From Gemmatimonas sp. (lineage in GTDB: Bacteria > Gemmatimonadota > Gemmatimonadetes > Gemmatimonadales > Gemmatimonadaceae): DNA of 43,003 nt. Shown piece by piece: positions 17,432-25,266 of this stretch. The position numbers and the translations under genes are program-made. A model generated the notes under the pieces. That model ran no database searches and was not told the origin of the DNA. It saw only the letters and a list, made by a program, of their open reading frames with translations. Location of the stretch: NCBI GenBank assembly GCA_011390885.1, contig JAABRO010000024.1, positions 1 to 43,003 on the forward strand, in the 5' to 3' direction. The first letter of the stretch is position 1; each line of letters starts with the position of its first letter.

Positions 17432-17458
17432 ACGGGTGTGCCGCATCGGCGCACCCGT
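17432..17458 (+). other. Strong hairpin between susC and susD genes
   Basis: Twelve paired positions (one G-U) around the 3-nt loop CAT lie in the 63-nt gap, 12 nt after the susC stop. The tail TTCGCC is not a T-tract, so it is more likely to protect the 3' end of the susC message or to tune the SusC/SusD ratio than to end transcription fully. Confidence 0.5.
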
Positions 17459-17482
17459 TCGCCTCCACTCATGGGAGACTCG

Positions 17483-19117
17483 ATGCGCAAGCATTCCATT
17501 CTTTTCAGTGGCCTCCTCGCCGTCGGACTGTCCGGCTGCGTCGGTGACCGCCTGAGCGTGACGAACCTCAACAATCCGGACGTGGAGCGCGCCTTTGCGA
17601 CCCCGGACGGCATCGAGGGCGTCATCGCCGGCCTCGGCGTGCAGCTCAACGGTCCGCAGCGTGCGTCCGAATCGGCCAACACGCAGGCCAAGATCTTTGC
17701 CGGCGAGAACTTCGCCACGGTCAACAACTTCGGCATGGCGCCGCGCACGATCGTGCCGCGCGGCCCGCTGTCGAACGAACTCGGCAACGACATCCAGACC
17801 GGCAACCTCGCCAACTACAACTCGTTCCAGCGCATCGCGCGCTCGGCGAACAACGGCATTCGTGCCGTCAACCGACTGATCGAGAACGGCTCCACGCTCG
17901 GATCGCCGGCCCAGAATGCACGTGCCAAGGCGTTCGCGTTCATGATCCTCGGGCAGGCGCTCGGCTACGTGTCGTTCGGTTACGACTCGGCCGCCATCGT
18001 CACGCCGACCATCCCGTCCGACTCGGTGACGCCGCTCGCCGGCGCCGCCGAGGTGAACGCCGCGGCCGTGGCGATGCTCGACTCGGCGATCGCGATCGCC
18101 ACCTCGGCCGAGGCGACCAGCGGTTCGAACGGCTTCCCGCTGCCAGCCACCTGGCTCAGCGGTTCGTCGTACTCGCGCGACCAGTTCGTGCGCCTGGCGC
18201 GTTCCTATCGGGCGCGCATCCGTGCCGGTGCCGCGCGTACGCCGGCGCAGCGGGCGGCGGTGAACTGGCAGGCCGTGATCGCCGATGCCACCAACGGCAT
18301 CACCACCGATCACACCGTGCAGCTCGATCCGTCCCTCGGCTGGGCGGCCGGCTATGACGCCCAGCAGATGTACGTGGTGGGCGGATGGCACCAGCTGCCG
18401 ATGTGGTACCTGGGCATGGCCGACACCACCGGCGCGTATGATGCGTGGCTCGCCGTGGCGCGTGACAGCCGCGAAGGCTTCCTCGTGCGCACGCCGGACA
18501 CGCGCTGGCCCTCGGGCAACACGCGTGCGGAGCAGCAGGCCAAGCAGAGCGGCCTCGTGCCGCCGCCGGGTGTCTACATCCGCAACCGTCCCACCAGCGA
18601 AGACGTGGACGGATCGGGCTGGGGCTTCTCCCAGTATGAACACCGTCGCTACGGTGCAACGCGTGTCGCCGGCAACGTGGGGCCGTACACCGACATGTCG
18701 GCCACCGAGATCAGCATGCTGGCGGCGGAAGGCTACATCCGCACCAACCAGCTCCCGCAGGCCATCGCGCTGATCAACGAGAGCCGCGTCCGCAACGGCC
18801 TGGCGCCGATCCCGGCCGGTACGTCGGCCACGCAGCCGATCGGCACGCTGCCGAACTGCGTGCCGCGTGTGCCGCAGGCGCCGAACTTCACCACTACGGC
18901 CTGCGGCACCGTGCTCGAGGCCATGAAGTACGAGAAGCGCATGGAGACGGCCTTCACTGGCTACATGATCTGGTACACGGACAACCGCGGCTGGGGCGAC
19001 ATGATCGCCACGACCCCGCTGGAGTGGCCGGTGCCGTACCAGGAAATGCAGGCGCGCCAGAAGCCGTTCTACAATGGCACCCTGCAGGCGCCCCTCGGCA
19101 CCTACGGCTTCCAGTGA
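17483..19117 (+). CDS. SusD/RagB-type substrate-binding lipoprotein
   Basis: A 544-residue outer-membrane lipoprotein that would act as the lid and ligand-binding partner of the SusC-like receptor. Lipobox GLSGC with Cys19 follows a short signal peptide; LSVTNLNNPDVERAFATPDG is a typical SusD beginning (the family has a conserved NPxxxx early segment). Helical TPR-like pieces follow: FMILGQALGYVSFGYD, FVRLARSYRARIRAGA, EISMLAAEGYIRTNQLPQAI with ALINESRVRNG, and MKYEKRMETAFTGYMIWYTDNRGWGDM near the end, where SusD proteins have E-x-R-E-L/F and W-D-x-x-R motifs. Start at ATG 17483 with GGGAG upstream. The stop overlaps the next start (TGATG). Confidence 0.9.
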   Translation: MRKHSILFSGLLAVGLSGCVGDRLSVTNLNNPDVERAFATPDGIEGVIAGLGVQLNGPQRASESANTQAKIFAGENFATVNNFGMAPRTIVPRGPLSNELGNDIQTGNLANYNSFQRIARSANNGIRAVNRLIENGSTLGSPAQNARAKAFAFMILGQALGYVSFGYDSAAIVTPTIPSDSVTPLAGAAEVNAAAVAMLDSAIAIATSAEATSGSNGFPLPATWLSGSSYSRDQFVRLARSYRARIRAGAARTPAQRAAVNWQAVIADATNGITTDHTVQLDPSLGWAAGYDAQQMYVVGGWHQLPMWYLGMADTTGAYDAWLAVARDSREGFLVRTPDTRWPSGNTRAEQQAKQSGLVPPPGVYIRNRPTSEDVDGSGWGFSQYEHRRYGATRVAGNVGPYTDMSATEISMLAAEGYIRTNQLPQAIALINESRVRNGLAPIPAGTSATQPIGTLPNCVPRVPQAPNFTTTACGTVLEAMKYEKRMETAFTGYMIWYTDNRGWGDMIATTPLEWPVPYQEMQARQKPFYNGTLQAPLGTYGFQ

Positions 19118-19653
19118 TGCACACGCCTTCCCACCGGGGCGCGCGCATGCGGCGCCGGGCTGTCTCAATGCTGTGCGCGGTCACGTTCGCGCTCCAGTGG
19201 GGATGCTATACGTATCTTCCTGTGCAGTCGGCACCGCCTCCTCCGCAGCAGCGGGGCGCGGTCGTGCTGAACGATCAGGGACGTCTCGTGCTCGGTGAGC
19301 GACTCGGTGCGCTCATCGATCGCGTGGAAGGCACGTTCGTTTCGCATGACTCCACCGGTGTGGTGCTCGAGGTCTCGGGCACGAAGGACCTGCGAGGCGG
19401 GTCCTCGCTCTGGTCGGGCGAACGGGTCGAGATTCCGGCCAGCGCGATTCTGGGTTACCGGGAGCGCCAGCTCTCGAAGACCAGGTCGTTCCTGCTCGGC
19501 GGCGCCGTCACGGCGTTGATCGCGGTGGCTACCTTCGGCCTCTCGCTCGACCTGTTCGGGGATGATCCGTCGGAAGGTGACACGGTCAACCCGCGCCCCA
19601 TCGGTGATGGTGAACTCAGTTTTCGCGGACGCGTCCCCGTGACGCTTCCCTGA
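19117..19653 (+). CDS. Small lipoprotein with a beta-rich domain and one membrane segment
   Basis: A 178-residue product whose ATG shares a base with the susD stop, so translation is coupled. An Arg-rich start and hydrophobic core lead to the lipobox LQWGC (Cys30). Residues 47-120 alternate as short strands (GAVVLNDQGRLVLGE, IDRVEGTFVSHDSTGVVLEV, GERVEIPASAILGYRER), then a hydrophobic segment (SFLLGGAVTALIAVATFGLSL, about residues 125-145) and a polar tail. A lipid anchor plus a membrane-spanning segment is odd; the second hydrophobic stretch may pack against a partner. No known family was recognised. Its place suggests an accessory part of the SusC/SusD system. Confidence 0.65.
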   Translation: MHTPSHRGARMRRRAVSMLCAVTFALQWGCYTYLPVQSAPPPPQQRGAVVLNDQGRLVLGERLGALIDRVEGTFVSHDSTGVVLEVSGTKDLRGGSSLWSGERVEIPASAILGYRERQLSKTRSFLLGGAVTALIAVATFGLSLDLFGDDPSEGDTVNPRPIGDGELSFRGRVPVTLP

Positions 19654-19691
19654 TTCAACTCGCTCGAACTCAGTCAAGGAGTCCAGGACTC

Positions 19692-20525
19692 ATGAGGCTT
19701 TCACGGTTCGGATTGATCGCTGTGGCTGCATTGGCCACCGTCGCCTGCCAATCGGACGACGGCGCGCTGAAGCCCACAGAGCTTCCGCCGCTCGCATTCG
19801 TGCGGTACATCAACGCTCTTCCCGATACGCTCGCCACGACGGTGCGCTTCATCGACCAGGTGGAGTTCTCGCCGCAGACGTGGTCCGCTGTGCCGTTCCG
19901 CGGGCTTGGTGGCGGCAACTATCAGGGCACGCAGGCGGGCAACCGCTCTTTCCGCGTGTTCAGCTTCACCTCGAACGCGTCGACGGCCGGCAACACGGCC
20001 GTGCTGGGCGAGGCCACGCACAACTTCGAAGCCGGCAAGTACTACACGGTGCTGCACGTCGGCTTTGCGCGACCGGGTGGCAACCCCGCCAACCAGATCC
20101 GCATCATCGAAGATGCCGTGCCCACGCCGGGTGCGCAGATCGCGATTCGCGGCCTGCACGCCGGGTCCGGCATCGGCAACGTGGACGTGTACCTGACGCC
20201 GACCACGACCTCGCCGATCTCCGGTTCGCCGGCGATCCCGGGGCTCGCCTTCGGCACGGCATCCAACTATGCCACGCTCGCACCGGGCGCCTTCGCGGTG
20301 CGCGTCACGGCCGCGGGCAGCACCACCCCGCTGATCAGTGCAGCGGCGCCTGCCGGAACGGCCGGTACCACCGCGGCTGATCCGATCTCCGGTGCGACGA
20401 TCCCCGGCTCGGTGCTCACGGCCGTCGCCTTCCCGTCGTCGGTCAGCGGCTCGTCCGCCACGTCGTCGGCGAATCCGTCGGTGCTGTTCTTCATCGATCG
20501 CAATCCGCCCCGTACGACCCCGTAA
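19692..20525 (+). CDS. DUF4397-type lipoprotein
   Basis: A 277-residue lipoprotein: signal peptide MRLSRFGLIAVAALATVAC with Cys19. The mature chain has the DUF4397 pattern: LAFVRYINALPDTLATTVRFID (shown as VRYINALPDT), FRGLGGGNYQG, a repeat-like GNRSFRVF, FEAGKYYTVLHVGFA, and then VDVYLTPTTTSPISGSPAIP followed by YATLAPGAFAVRVTAAGS. These are two Ig-like beta-sandwich repeats found in surface proteins; the molecular role is not known. The C-terminal third is Ala/Ser/Thr/Gly-rich. An AAGGAG sequence lies upstream of the ATG. Probably co-transcribed with susC and susD. Confidence 0.8.
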   Translation: MRLSRFGLIAVAALATVACQSDDGALKPTELPPLAFVRYINALPDTLATTVRFIDQVEFSPQTWSAVPFRGLGGGNYQGTQAGNRSFRVFSFTSNASTAGNTAVLGEATHNFEAGKYYTVLHVGFARPGGNPANQIRIIEDAVPTPGAQIAIRGLHAGSGIGNVDVYLTPTTTSPISGSPAIPGLAFGTASNYATLAPGAFAVRVTAAGSTTPLISAAAPAGTAGTTAADPISGATIPGSVLTAVAFPSSVSGSSATSSANPSVLFFIDRNPPRTTP

Positions 20526-20526
20526 C

Positions 20527-21300
20527 ATGTTCTGGTCGACAGACCGGAGTTCCCGCGACCGCGGCGTGCCCTGCACGTCCGCGGTCGTGGTGCTTTTGGC
20601 ACTGTCGCTACTCGGTTCCGATGTCGACGCCCAAGTGCTCCGCGGCACCGTGCGCATGCGGGACGATTCGATCGCGGTGGACGGCGCACGGGTCGTGGCG
20701 GAAGACCGCGCGGGCAACGCGATCGGCAATGCCACCACCGACGAGGCGGGCCGCTACTTTCTGCGACTGAGCGCCAAGGCCGGCGCGCCGTTCCGGTTGC
20801 TCGTCACCCGGATCGGCCTGCGCCCCACGATGTCCGACGAGTTCACCCTCGCGCTCTCTGACACGGTGAACGCCGACATCTTCGTGCGCGTCCTGCCGGA
20901 AATGCTGGAAGAGGTGAGCAGCACCGCCGATCCGTCGCTCAATACCCGTCGCTTCGAGTACGCACGCCGACGCGGCTGGCGCGTGTTCGACCCGGCGACC
21001 ATCGAGTCACGTCGGGCGTCCTCCCCGGGGCTCAACGAACTGCTGCGGTCGCTTGGCGCGCCCGGCCTGCTCGTGCCACAGCGTCCGGGGGACTGCGTGA
21101 AGACCACGCGCACCGGCCAGTGTCTCGCCGTGGTGCTCGACAACGTCCTGGTGAGTGGCGGCGTGCACATCAATCCGCGCGACATCTACTTCCTCGCCAT
21201 CGTGGGATCATCCGATGCGCGCCTCGAATGGGGCGATCGCGCCTCGTACGGCGCGCTCGCCATCTACACGCGCATGTACGGAGATCCGCGGCGGCCCTGA
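20527..21300 (+). CDS. Secreted protein with carboxypeptidase-regulatory and TonB-plug-like domains but no barrel
   Basis: The 257-residue product starts 1 nt after the DUF4397 gene. A signal peptide ends near VDA-QVLRG. Residues 37-115 form a carboxypeptidase-regulatory-like beta domain (VLRGTVRMRDDSIAVDGARV ... GRYFLRLSAKAGAPFRLLV). Residues 150-255 resemble the plug of TonB-dependent receptors: GLNELLRSLGAPGLLV, a Cys-Cys loop (DCVKTTRTGQC), LAVVLDNVLVSGG in place of the LYIIDGVV strand, INPRDIYFLAIVGSSDA and YGALAIYTR where receptors have YGxxAxNGVIxITTR. The chain then ends, with no barrel. A gene remnant is possible, but the frame is intact and compact. It may interact with the SusC barrel or with TonB. 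Confidence 0.7.
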   Translation: MFWSTDRSSRDRGVPCTSAVVVLLALSLLGSDVDAQVLRGTVRMRDDSIAVDGARVVAEDRAGNAIGNATTDEAGRYFLRLSAKAGAPFRLLVTRIGLRPTMSDEFTLALSDTVNADIFVRVLPEMLEEVSSTADPSLNTRRFEYARRRGWRVFDPATIESRRASSPGLNELLRSLGAPGLLVPQRPGDCVKTTRTGQCLAVVLDNVLVSGGVHINPRDIYFLAIVGSSDARLEWGDRASYGALAIYTRMYGDPRRP

Positions 21301-21355
21301 GGCCGCGTACGCGGCGCTGAACCTCCGCGGCGCAGTCCTGCGTACATTACGGGAG

Positions 21356-22225
21356 ATGCGAATCCATTCCCGCGCTCTCCCGACCGCCAGCCGTTCGCGC
21401 GTGCTCGCGGCGCTGACGCTGGCGCTGTCGATCGGACTGCCGACAGCTGGCGCAAGCGCCCAGCCGCCGGCGTTGCCCGCGCCACGCGGCTATGTGAACG
21501 ACTTTGCCAACGTGCTGTCGGCCGATGCCGCGCGCGAGCTCGAGTCGGTCGCGCGCATCGTGCAGACGCGCTCCGGCGGCGAGATCGCCGTGGTCACGCT
21601 CCCGGACCTGGGCGGACGCCCGGTCGAGGAGACCGCGCTGCGCCTTGGCCGCGAGTGGGGCGTGGGCGCCCAGGCCAACGTCGGCGACGCGCGGCGCAAC
21701 GCCGGTACGGTCATCCTGCTCGTGCCCAAGGAAACGAGCGCCGACAATCGGGGGTACTGCCGGATCGAGACCGGCATGGGCGCCGAAGGCTTCATCACCG
21801 ATGCCGAGGCGGGGAGCATCTGCCGCGCGGCCACCGATCGCTTTCGGGTGGCCGACTATTCCAGCGGTCTGCTGATCGTGACCTCGGCCGTGGCCGAGGC
21901 GTACGCGCGGGAGTTCGGCTTCGCGATCGCCGATGGCGAGTTGCCGGTGCAGTCGCGCGGGCGCGCACGCGGACGGGAGCCCGGGGGCTCCCTCGTCGGC
22001 GTGATCGTGCTGTTCCTGATCATCATGTGGCTCTCGAGCCGGGGGCGAGGCAGTGGCTGCCTGCCGTTCATGGTGGCGACCACGATGTCGGGCCCGCGAC
22101 ACGGCGGTTACCACGGCGGGTTCGGCGGTGGCTTCGGTGGAGGTGGCTTCGGCGGTGGTGGCGGTTTCGGCGGGTTCGGTGGCGGTGGTGGCTTCGGCGG
22201 CGGCGGCGGTGGATCCAGCTGGTAG
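21356..22225 (+). CDS. TPM-domain (YgcG-like) membrane protein with glycine-rich tail
   Basis: A 289-residue protein: signal peptide to about residue 35 (GASA-QPP), then the TPM domain at about 38-180, opening with GYVNDFANVLSADAARELES and containing GGEIAVVTLPDLGG, VILLVPKE and the GAEGFITDAEAG segment. One membrane helix follows (LVGVIVLFLIIMWLSS), and the last 45 residues are Gly/Phe repeats ending in SSW. This is the classic YgcG layout. TPM proteins sit in the periplasm on a membrane anchor and often occur next to lemA, as here (one gene between). Roles in membrane-protein quality control have been proposed for related proteins. A TACATT at 21343-21348 ends 7 nt before the ATG and could be a -10 element for a leaderless message. 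Confidence 0.88.
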   Translation: MRIHSRALPTASRSRVLAALTLALSIGLPTAGASAQPPALPAPRGYVNDFANVLSADAARELESVARIVQTRSGGEIAVVTLPDLGGRPVEETALRLGREWGVGAQANVGDARRNAGTVILLVPKETSADNRGYCRIETGMGAEGFITDAEAGSICRAATDRFRVADYSSGLLIVTSAVAEAYAREFGFAIADGELPVQSRGRARGREPGGSLVGVIVLFLIIMWLSSRGRGSGCLPFMVATTMSGPRHGGYHGGFGGGFGGGGFGGGGGFGGFGGGGGFGGGGGGSSW

Positions 22226-22336
22226 CAGCACGCTCCCCCTCCCGTACCGCACCTCGCGCCGAGCACCTCCCGTCCACCACCGCGCTGCCGAGCTGCGCCA
22301 GTCATTTCACTCACGACTCACTTCACGAGCATTGCG

Positions 22337-23056
22337 ATGGCCCGCATGACGCTTGACCAACTGGTGGCCCAGCTGCAGCAGATGCACGGCGACAAGCTGC
22401 GCTGTGTGCTGCTGTACGGGTCGGCTGCCGTGGGCGAGGCGATCGAACAGCGCTCCGACCTCAACGTGCTCGTGCTCGTGGATCGCATCGATCCGGCGCA
22501 GCTCGAGGCGCTTGGCGCCACGGCGCGCGGATGGTCGGAGGCGGGCAACCCGCCGCCCCTCGAGCTCACCGTCGACGAGTGGCAGCGCTCGGCCGACATC
22601 TTTCCCATGGAGTACGCCGACATCCTGGAGCGCCACAAGGTGCTGCACGGCTCGCTCCCCGCGGAGATGCGCGTCTCGCGGCACGACCTGCGCCGCCAGG
22701 CGGAGTTCGAAGCCATGGGCAAGGTGCTGCGGCTGCGGCAGGGGATCATGCGCGCGGGCACGGACTCGGCGCAGCAGCTGGACCTGCTCAAGGCGAGCCA
22801 CAGCACGCTCATGGTGATCTTCCGCGCGGCCGTTCGCTCGGCGGGTGAGCGTGCGCCGGCCGATCGCGCGGCGTTGATCGCGCGCGTAGCCGAGCTCTCC
22901 GGACTCGATCCCGCTCCATTCGCCCGTGTGCACGCGCTGGTGCGCGGCGGTGACGCCAAGGGCCGCGAGGCTGAGCAGCTGCTCTTCGGCACGCTCGCGG
23001 GCATGGAGCGGCTCACCGAGTGGCTCGACACGTACGACCCGGGCGAGGGCGCCTGA
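22337..23056 (+). CDS. Nucleotidyltransferase-fold protein with a degenerate active site
   Basis: The 239-residue protein starts as a minimal nucleotidyltransferase: a helix, then VLLYGSAAVGEAIEQRSDLN with the GS motif (Gly28-Ser29) of the pol-beta superfamily and, 12 residues on, D41-L-N43 where active enzymes have D-x-D for metal binding. The second acidic residue is thus Asn. A third acidic residue may be in PLELTVDEW. The C-terminal half is helical (QAEFEAMGKVLRLRQGIMRA ... LLKASHSTLMVIFRAAVR). Loss of one metal ligand suggests a non-catalytic role, as in several pseudo-nucleotidyltransferases. It sits between the TPM and LemA genes, which are often direct neighbours. No clear ribosome-binding sequence is seen. 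Confidence 0.65.
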   Translation: MARMTLDQLVAQLQQMHGDKLRCVLLYGSAAVGEAIEQRSDLNVLVLVDRIDPAQLEALGATARGWSEAGNPPPLELTVDEWQRSADIFPMEYADILERHKVLHGSLPAEMRVSRHDLRRQAEFEAMGKVLRLRQGIMRAGTDSAQQLDLLKASHSTLMVIFRAAVRSAGERAPADRAALIARVAELSGLDPAPFARVHALVRGGDAKGREAEQLLFGTLAGMERLTEWLDTYDPGEGA

Positions 23057-23140
23057 CCCGCCACCTTGCGTTGCCCGAATCCCCAGTTCGTCGCACGATC
23101 CAGCCGTCCCCTCTACACCGACACTCTCCAGGAGCCTGCA

Positions 23141-23767
23141 ATGCTTCGCGTCCCGACTCGTGAAACCACGACCACCCGCCGCCCCGCGCGCCTGCGTGGA
23201 TTCGCGCGCGCGGTTCTGCTGCTCGCGCTGCCGATGTCGCTCGGCGCCTGCGGCTACAACACCATCCAGACGTACGACGAGGCCGCCGCGTCGGCGCAGC
23301 GAAACATCGAGGTGCAGTTGCAGCGCCGCGCCGACCTCATTCCCAACCTCGTGGAAACGGTGAAGGGCTTCGCTGCGCAGGAAAGCGAGGTGCTCACGCA
23401 GGTGACCGAAGCGCGCGCCGGCCTGCAGGGCGCGCTCTCGCGCACGGGCGGGGCCGACATGAGCGAGCTCGCCGCGGCCAACGCCGGGCTCACCTCGGCG
23501 CTCGGCCGGCTGAGCGTGGTGGTGGAGGCGTACCCCGACCTCAAGTCGAACGAGAACTTCCTGCGGCTGCAGGATGAACTCACCGGCACCGAGAACCGGA
23601 TCGCCGTCTCGCGCACCGACTACAACGGCGCGGTGGAGACGTACAACGCCTACATCCGCCGCTTCCCCGCCGTGCTCACGGCCAAGGTGACGGGTGCGAA
23701 GGCGCGCGAGTACTTCGAAGCCGACGCCGGCGCGCGCGAGGCGCCGAAGGTCGACTTCAGCAAGTAG
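23141..23767 (+). CDS. lemA: LemA family lipoprotein
   Basis: A 208-residue protein with an Arg-rich start, hydrophobic core and lipobox SLGAC (Cys37). It then has the LemA pattern of long antiparallel helices: YNTIQTYDEAAASAQRNIEV, QLQRRADLIPNLVETVKGFA, EVLTQVTEARAG, LGRLSVVVEAYPDLKSNENF with LRLQDELTGTENRIAVSRTD and YNGAVETYNAYIRRFPAVL. The RRADLIPNLVETVKG and YPDLKSNENFLRLQ motifs are diagnostic. LemA proteins are anchored periplasmic helical bundles of uncertain role. Most family members have an N-terminal membrane helix; the lipobox here suggests lipid anchoring. A GGAG lies 7 nt upstream of the ATG. The gene ends the operon before a hairpin. Confidence 0.93.
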   Translation: MLRVPTRETTTTRRPARLRGFARAVLLLALPMSLGACGYNTIQTYDEAAASAQRNIEVQLQRRADLIPNLVETVKGFAAQESEVLTQVTEARAGLQGALSRTGGADMSELAAANAGLTSALGRLSVVVEAYPDLKSNENFLRLQDELTGTENRIAVSRTDYNGAVETYNAYIRRFPAVLTAKVTGAKAREYFEADAGAREAPKVDFSK

Positions 23768-23776
23768 TCGAAGCGC

Positions 23777-23810
23777 GAGCGGGCCGGCCCCGAAAGGAGC
23801 CGGCCCGCTC
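23777..23810. terminator. Hairpin terminator between convergent lemA and prepilin genes
   Basis: GAGCGGGCCGGC (23777-23788) pairs perfectly with GCCGGCCCGCTC (23799-23810), loop of 10 nt. It fills most of the 72-nt gap between the two converging genes and could work in both directions, though neither side has a long T-tract. Confidence 0.6.
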
Positions 23811-23839
23811 GGCGTCGTTGACGCACGGATCGATCCGAC

Positions 23840-24814
23840 TCAGAGCCGGTTCTTTTCGTACATGAGGTTGCGAGGCGCAACGCGCCACTCGTACCACCGA
23901 TACACCGGCTCGCCGCCATTCACGACGGGGTCGACGCGCGCGGCCATCACCTTGGCGCGCACCTTCACGGCCATGATGCGATGCCCGTCGTTGGTGGAAT
24001 CGGTGTCGGCTCCGTTGTATCGGGCGTGCTCGGCGCCACCCTCAAAGATCAGCGAGGCCGCCCATTCATCGACGCCATCGGCAAGGACCTCACCGATCGG
24101 GGCGCCGGTGCTCGAGGAGAGCCGCTCGCTGCGCATGACTGCGCGCTTCTCGGGATCGTACCAGTACGCCACCGCCTTCAGCTTCTGGATCGCCGTCCCG
24201 AACCGGTCGATGCGCAGGGAGTCGCCGAGCCCCGACGGCCGGCCCAGGATCTGATCCACCGGCAGGAACTCGATCGAGAAGTGATCGCTGCCGAGGCTGG
24301 ACGTGCCGGTGATGAGCAGCAGGCGCCGCTCGCCGCCCACCTGAAGTCGGGCCAGGTCGCCTTCGCGCAGGTTGAAGGTGCCGTCCTGCTTCTGGAAGCT
24401 GAGGCAGTACGTGCCGCAGTTGCCGCCGGGCGGCAGCGGATTGATCGTATCATTGTCCATCGCGTCGAACCGGTAGGTCGGCGCCACGAGGGGCTCGTAG
24501 GGCACCGACAGCACGGAGAGCGTGTCCGCGAACGTGCCGATGGAGCCGAACACCGGGGTGCTCTCGAGGTCGATTCCCGCCTCGGCGGCATCACGCCCGA
24601 CGGCCATGCCGATGAATCGGGCGTTGCGATCGACGCCTTCGCGGAGCGTCCAGCCGCGGCGACTCTCCCACGAGGTCATGGCGAAGGCCGTGGCCGCGCT
24701 CAGGACGACGAGGGCGACCGTCAGCGAGATGAGCAGTTCGACGATGGTGAAGCCACTGCGGCGGCGCGCGGCCGGCGGCTGTGGTGAGCGAGGTGCAGTG
24801 CGCATGGGCATCAT
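23840..24814 (-). CDS. PilW-like minor prepilin
   Basis: A 324-residue type IV prepilin. The class III leader ends RRRSG-FTIVELLISL, cut after Gly21 by prepilin peptidase, with the canonical Glu at +5 and a hydrophobic alpha-1 helix (TVALVVLSAATAFAM). The long C-terminal part (LEGDLARLQVGGERRLLLI, KLKAVAYWYDPEKRAVMRSE, IMAVKVRAKVMA) matches the PilW/type II PulJ-like minor pseudopilins, which act in the tip complex that starts pilus assembly. The start is placed at the ATG in ATGATG (24814), which overlaps the stop of the preceding gene by 4 nt. Last gene of a four-gene prepilin cluster on the minus strand. Confidence 0.85.
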   Translation of the reverse strand: MMPMRTAPRSPQPPAARRRSGFTIVELLISLTVALVVLSAATAFAMTSWESRRGWTLREGVDRNARFIGMAVGRDAAEAGIDLESTPVFGSIGTFADTLSVLSVPYEPLVAPTYRFDAMDNDTINPLPPGGNCGTYCLSFQKQDGTFNLREGDLARLQVGGERRLLLITGTSSLGSDHFSIEFLPVDQILGRPSGLGDSLRIDRFGTAIQKLKAVAYWYDPEKRAVMRSERLSSSTGAPIGEVLADGVDEWAASLIFEGGAEHARYNGADTDSTNDGHRIMAVKVRAKVMAARVDPVVNGGEPVYRWYEWRVAPRNLMYEKNRL

Positions 24815-25266
24815 GGCGCGGACGTGAGTCCGCTCCCCCGGTATTGGTAAGTGCTCAGGCGCACCGGAGCTTCGGAGCGCGGGTAGGCCACGTACAGCTC
24901 GACCAGCAGCAGGTTGTTGCGCTCCTCCGTGACGTCCATGCGGCGACGGTACACCCCTTCCGCGTCCTCGACGCCGTCCGGGCCGACCGTGACCTCGGAT
25001 TCGGACTCGAGCGCCCACGGGTCACGCGCTCGCACCTCCTCGAGGTACGCCCGACCGATGGCCAGGGCGTTCGTGCGGTTCTGCGCCAACGTCTGGCCCT
25101 TGATCGTGTTCGTGTTGGCATTGCCGAGCGCGAGCATGCCGACCGTGAGCAGGACCATCGCCACGATCATGTTCACGAGGGTGAAGCCACGCCGTCCGGC
25201 GCGCGCGACGTGCTGCGGTCGGCGCGTCCGGCCATGGCGCCGGGCGGGGCGTCGTGTCATTGCCAT
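24811..25266 (-). CDS. PilV-like minor prepilin with Asn at position +5
   Basis: A 151-residue prepilin-like protein: a very basic leader, then RAGRRG-FTLVNMIVAM and a hydrophobic helix (VLLTVGMLALGNANTNTI). The cleavage site after Gly27 is normal, but the nearly universal Glu at +5 of the mature pilin is Asn32. The C-terminal part (YLEEVRARDPWALESE, VYRRRMDVTEERNNLLLVEL, VAYPRSEAPVRLSTYQYRG) has the PilV/GspI character of intact minor pilins. It overlaps the FimT-like gene by 10 nt and the PilW-like gene by 4 nt. Confidence 0.8.
   Translation of the reverse strand: MAMTRRPARRHGRTRRPQHVARAGRRGFTLVNMIVAMVLLTVGMLALGNANTNTIKGQTLAQNRTNALAIGRAYLEEVRARDPWALESESEVTVGPDGVEDAEGVYRRRMDVTEERNNLLLVELYVAYPRSEAPVRLSTYQYRGSGLTSAP

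Noticed and set aside
13637-19168. An 1843-codon open frame on the minus strand opposite the SusC and SusD genes
   Set aside because: Antisense shadow of two well-supported genes; His/Arg/Val-rich with no domain.
22100-22222. GGCGGTGGC-rich tandem repeats as a satellite or CRISPR-like array
   Set aside because: They encode the glycine-rich tail typical of YgcG-like TPM proteins.
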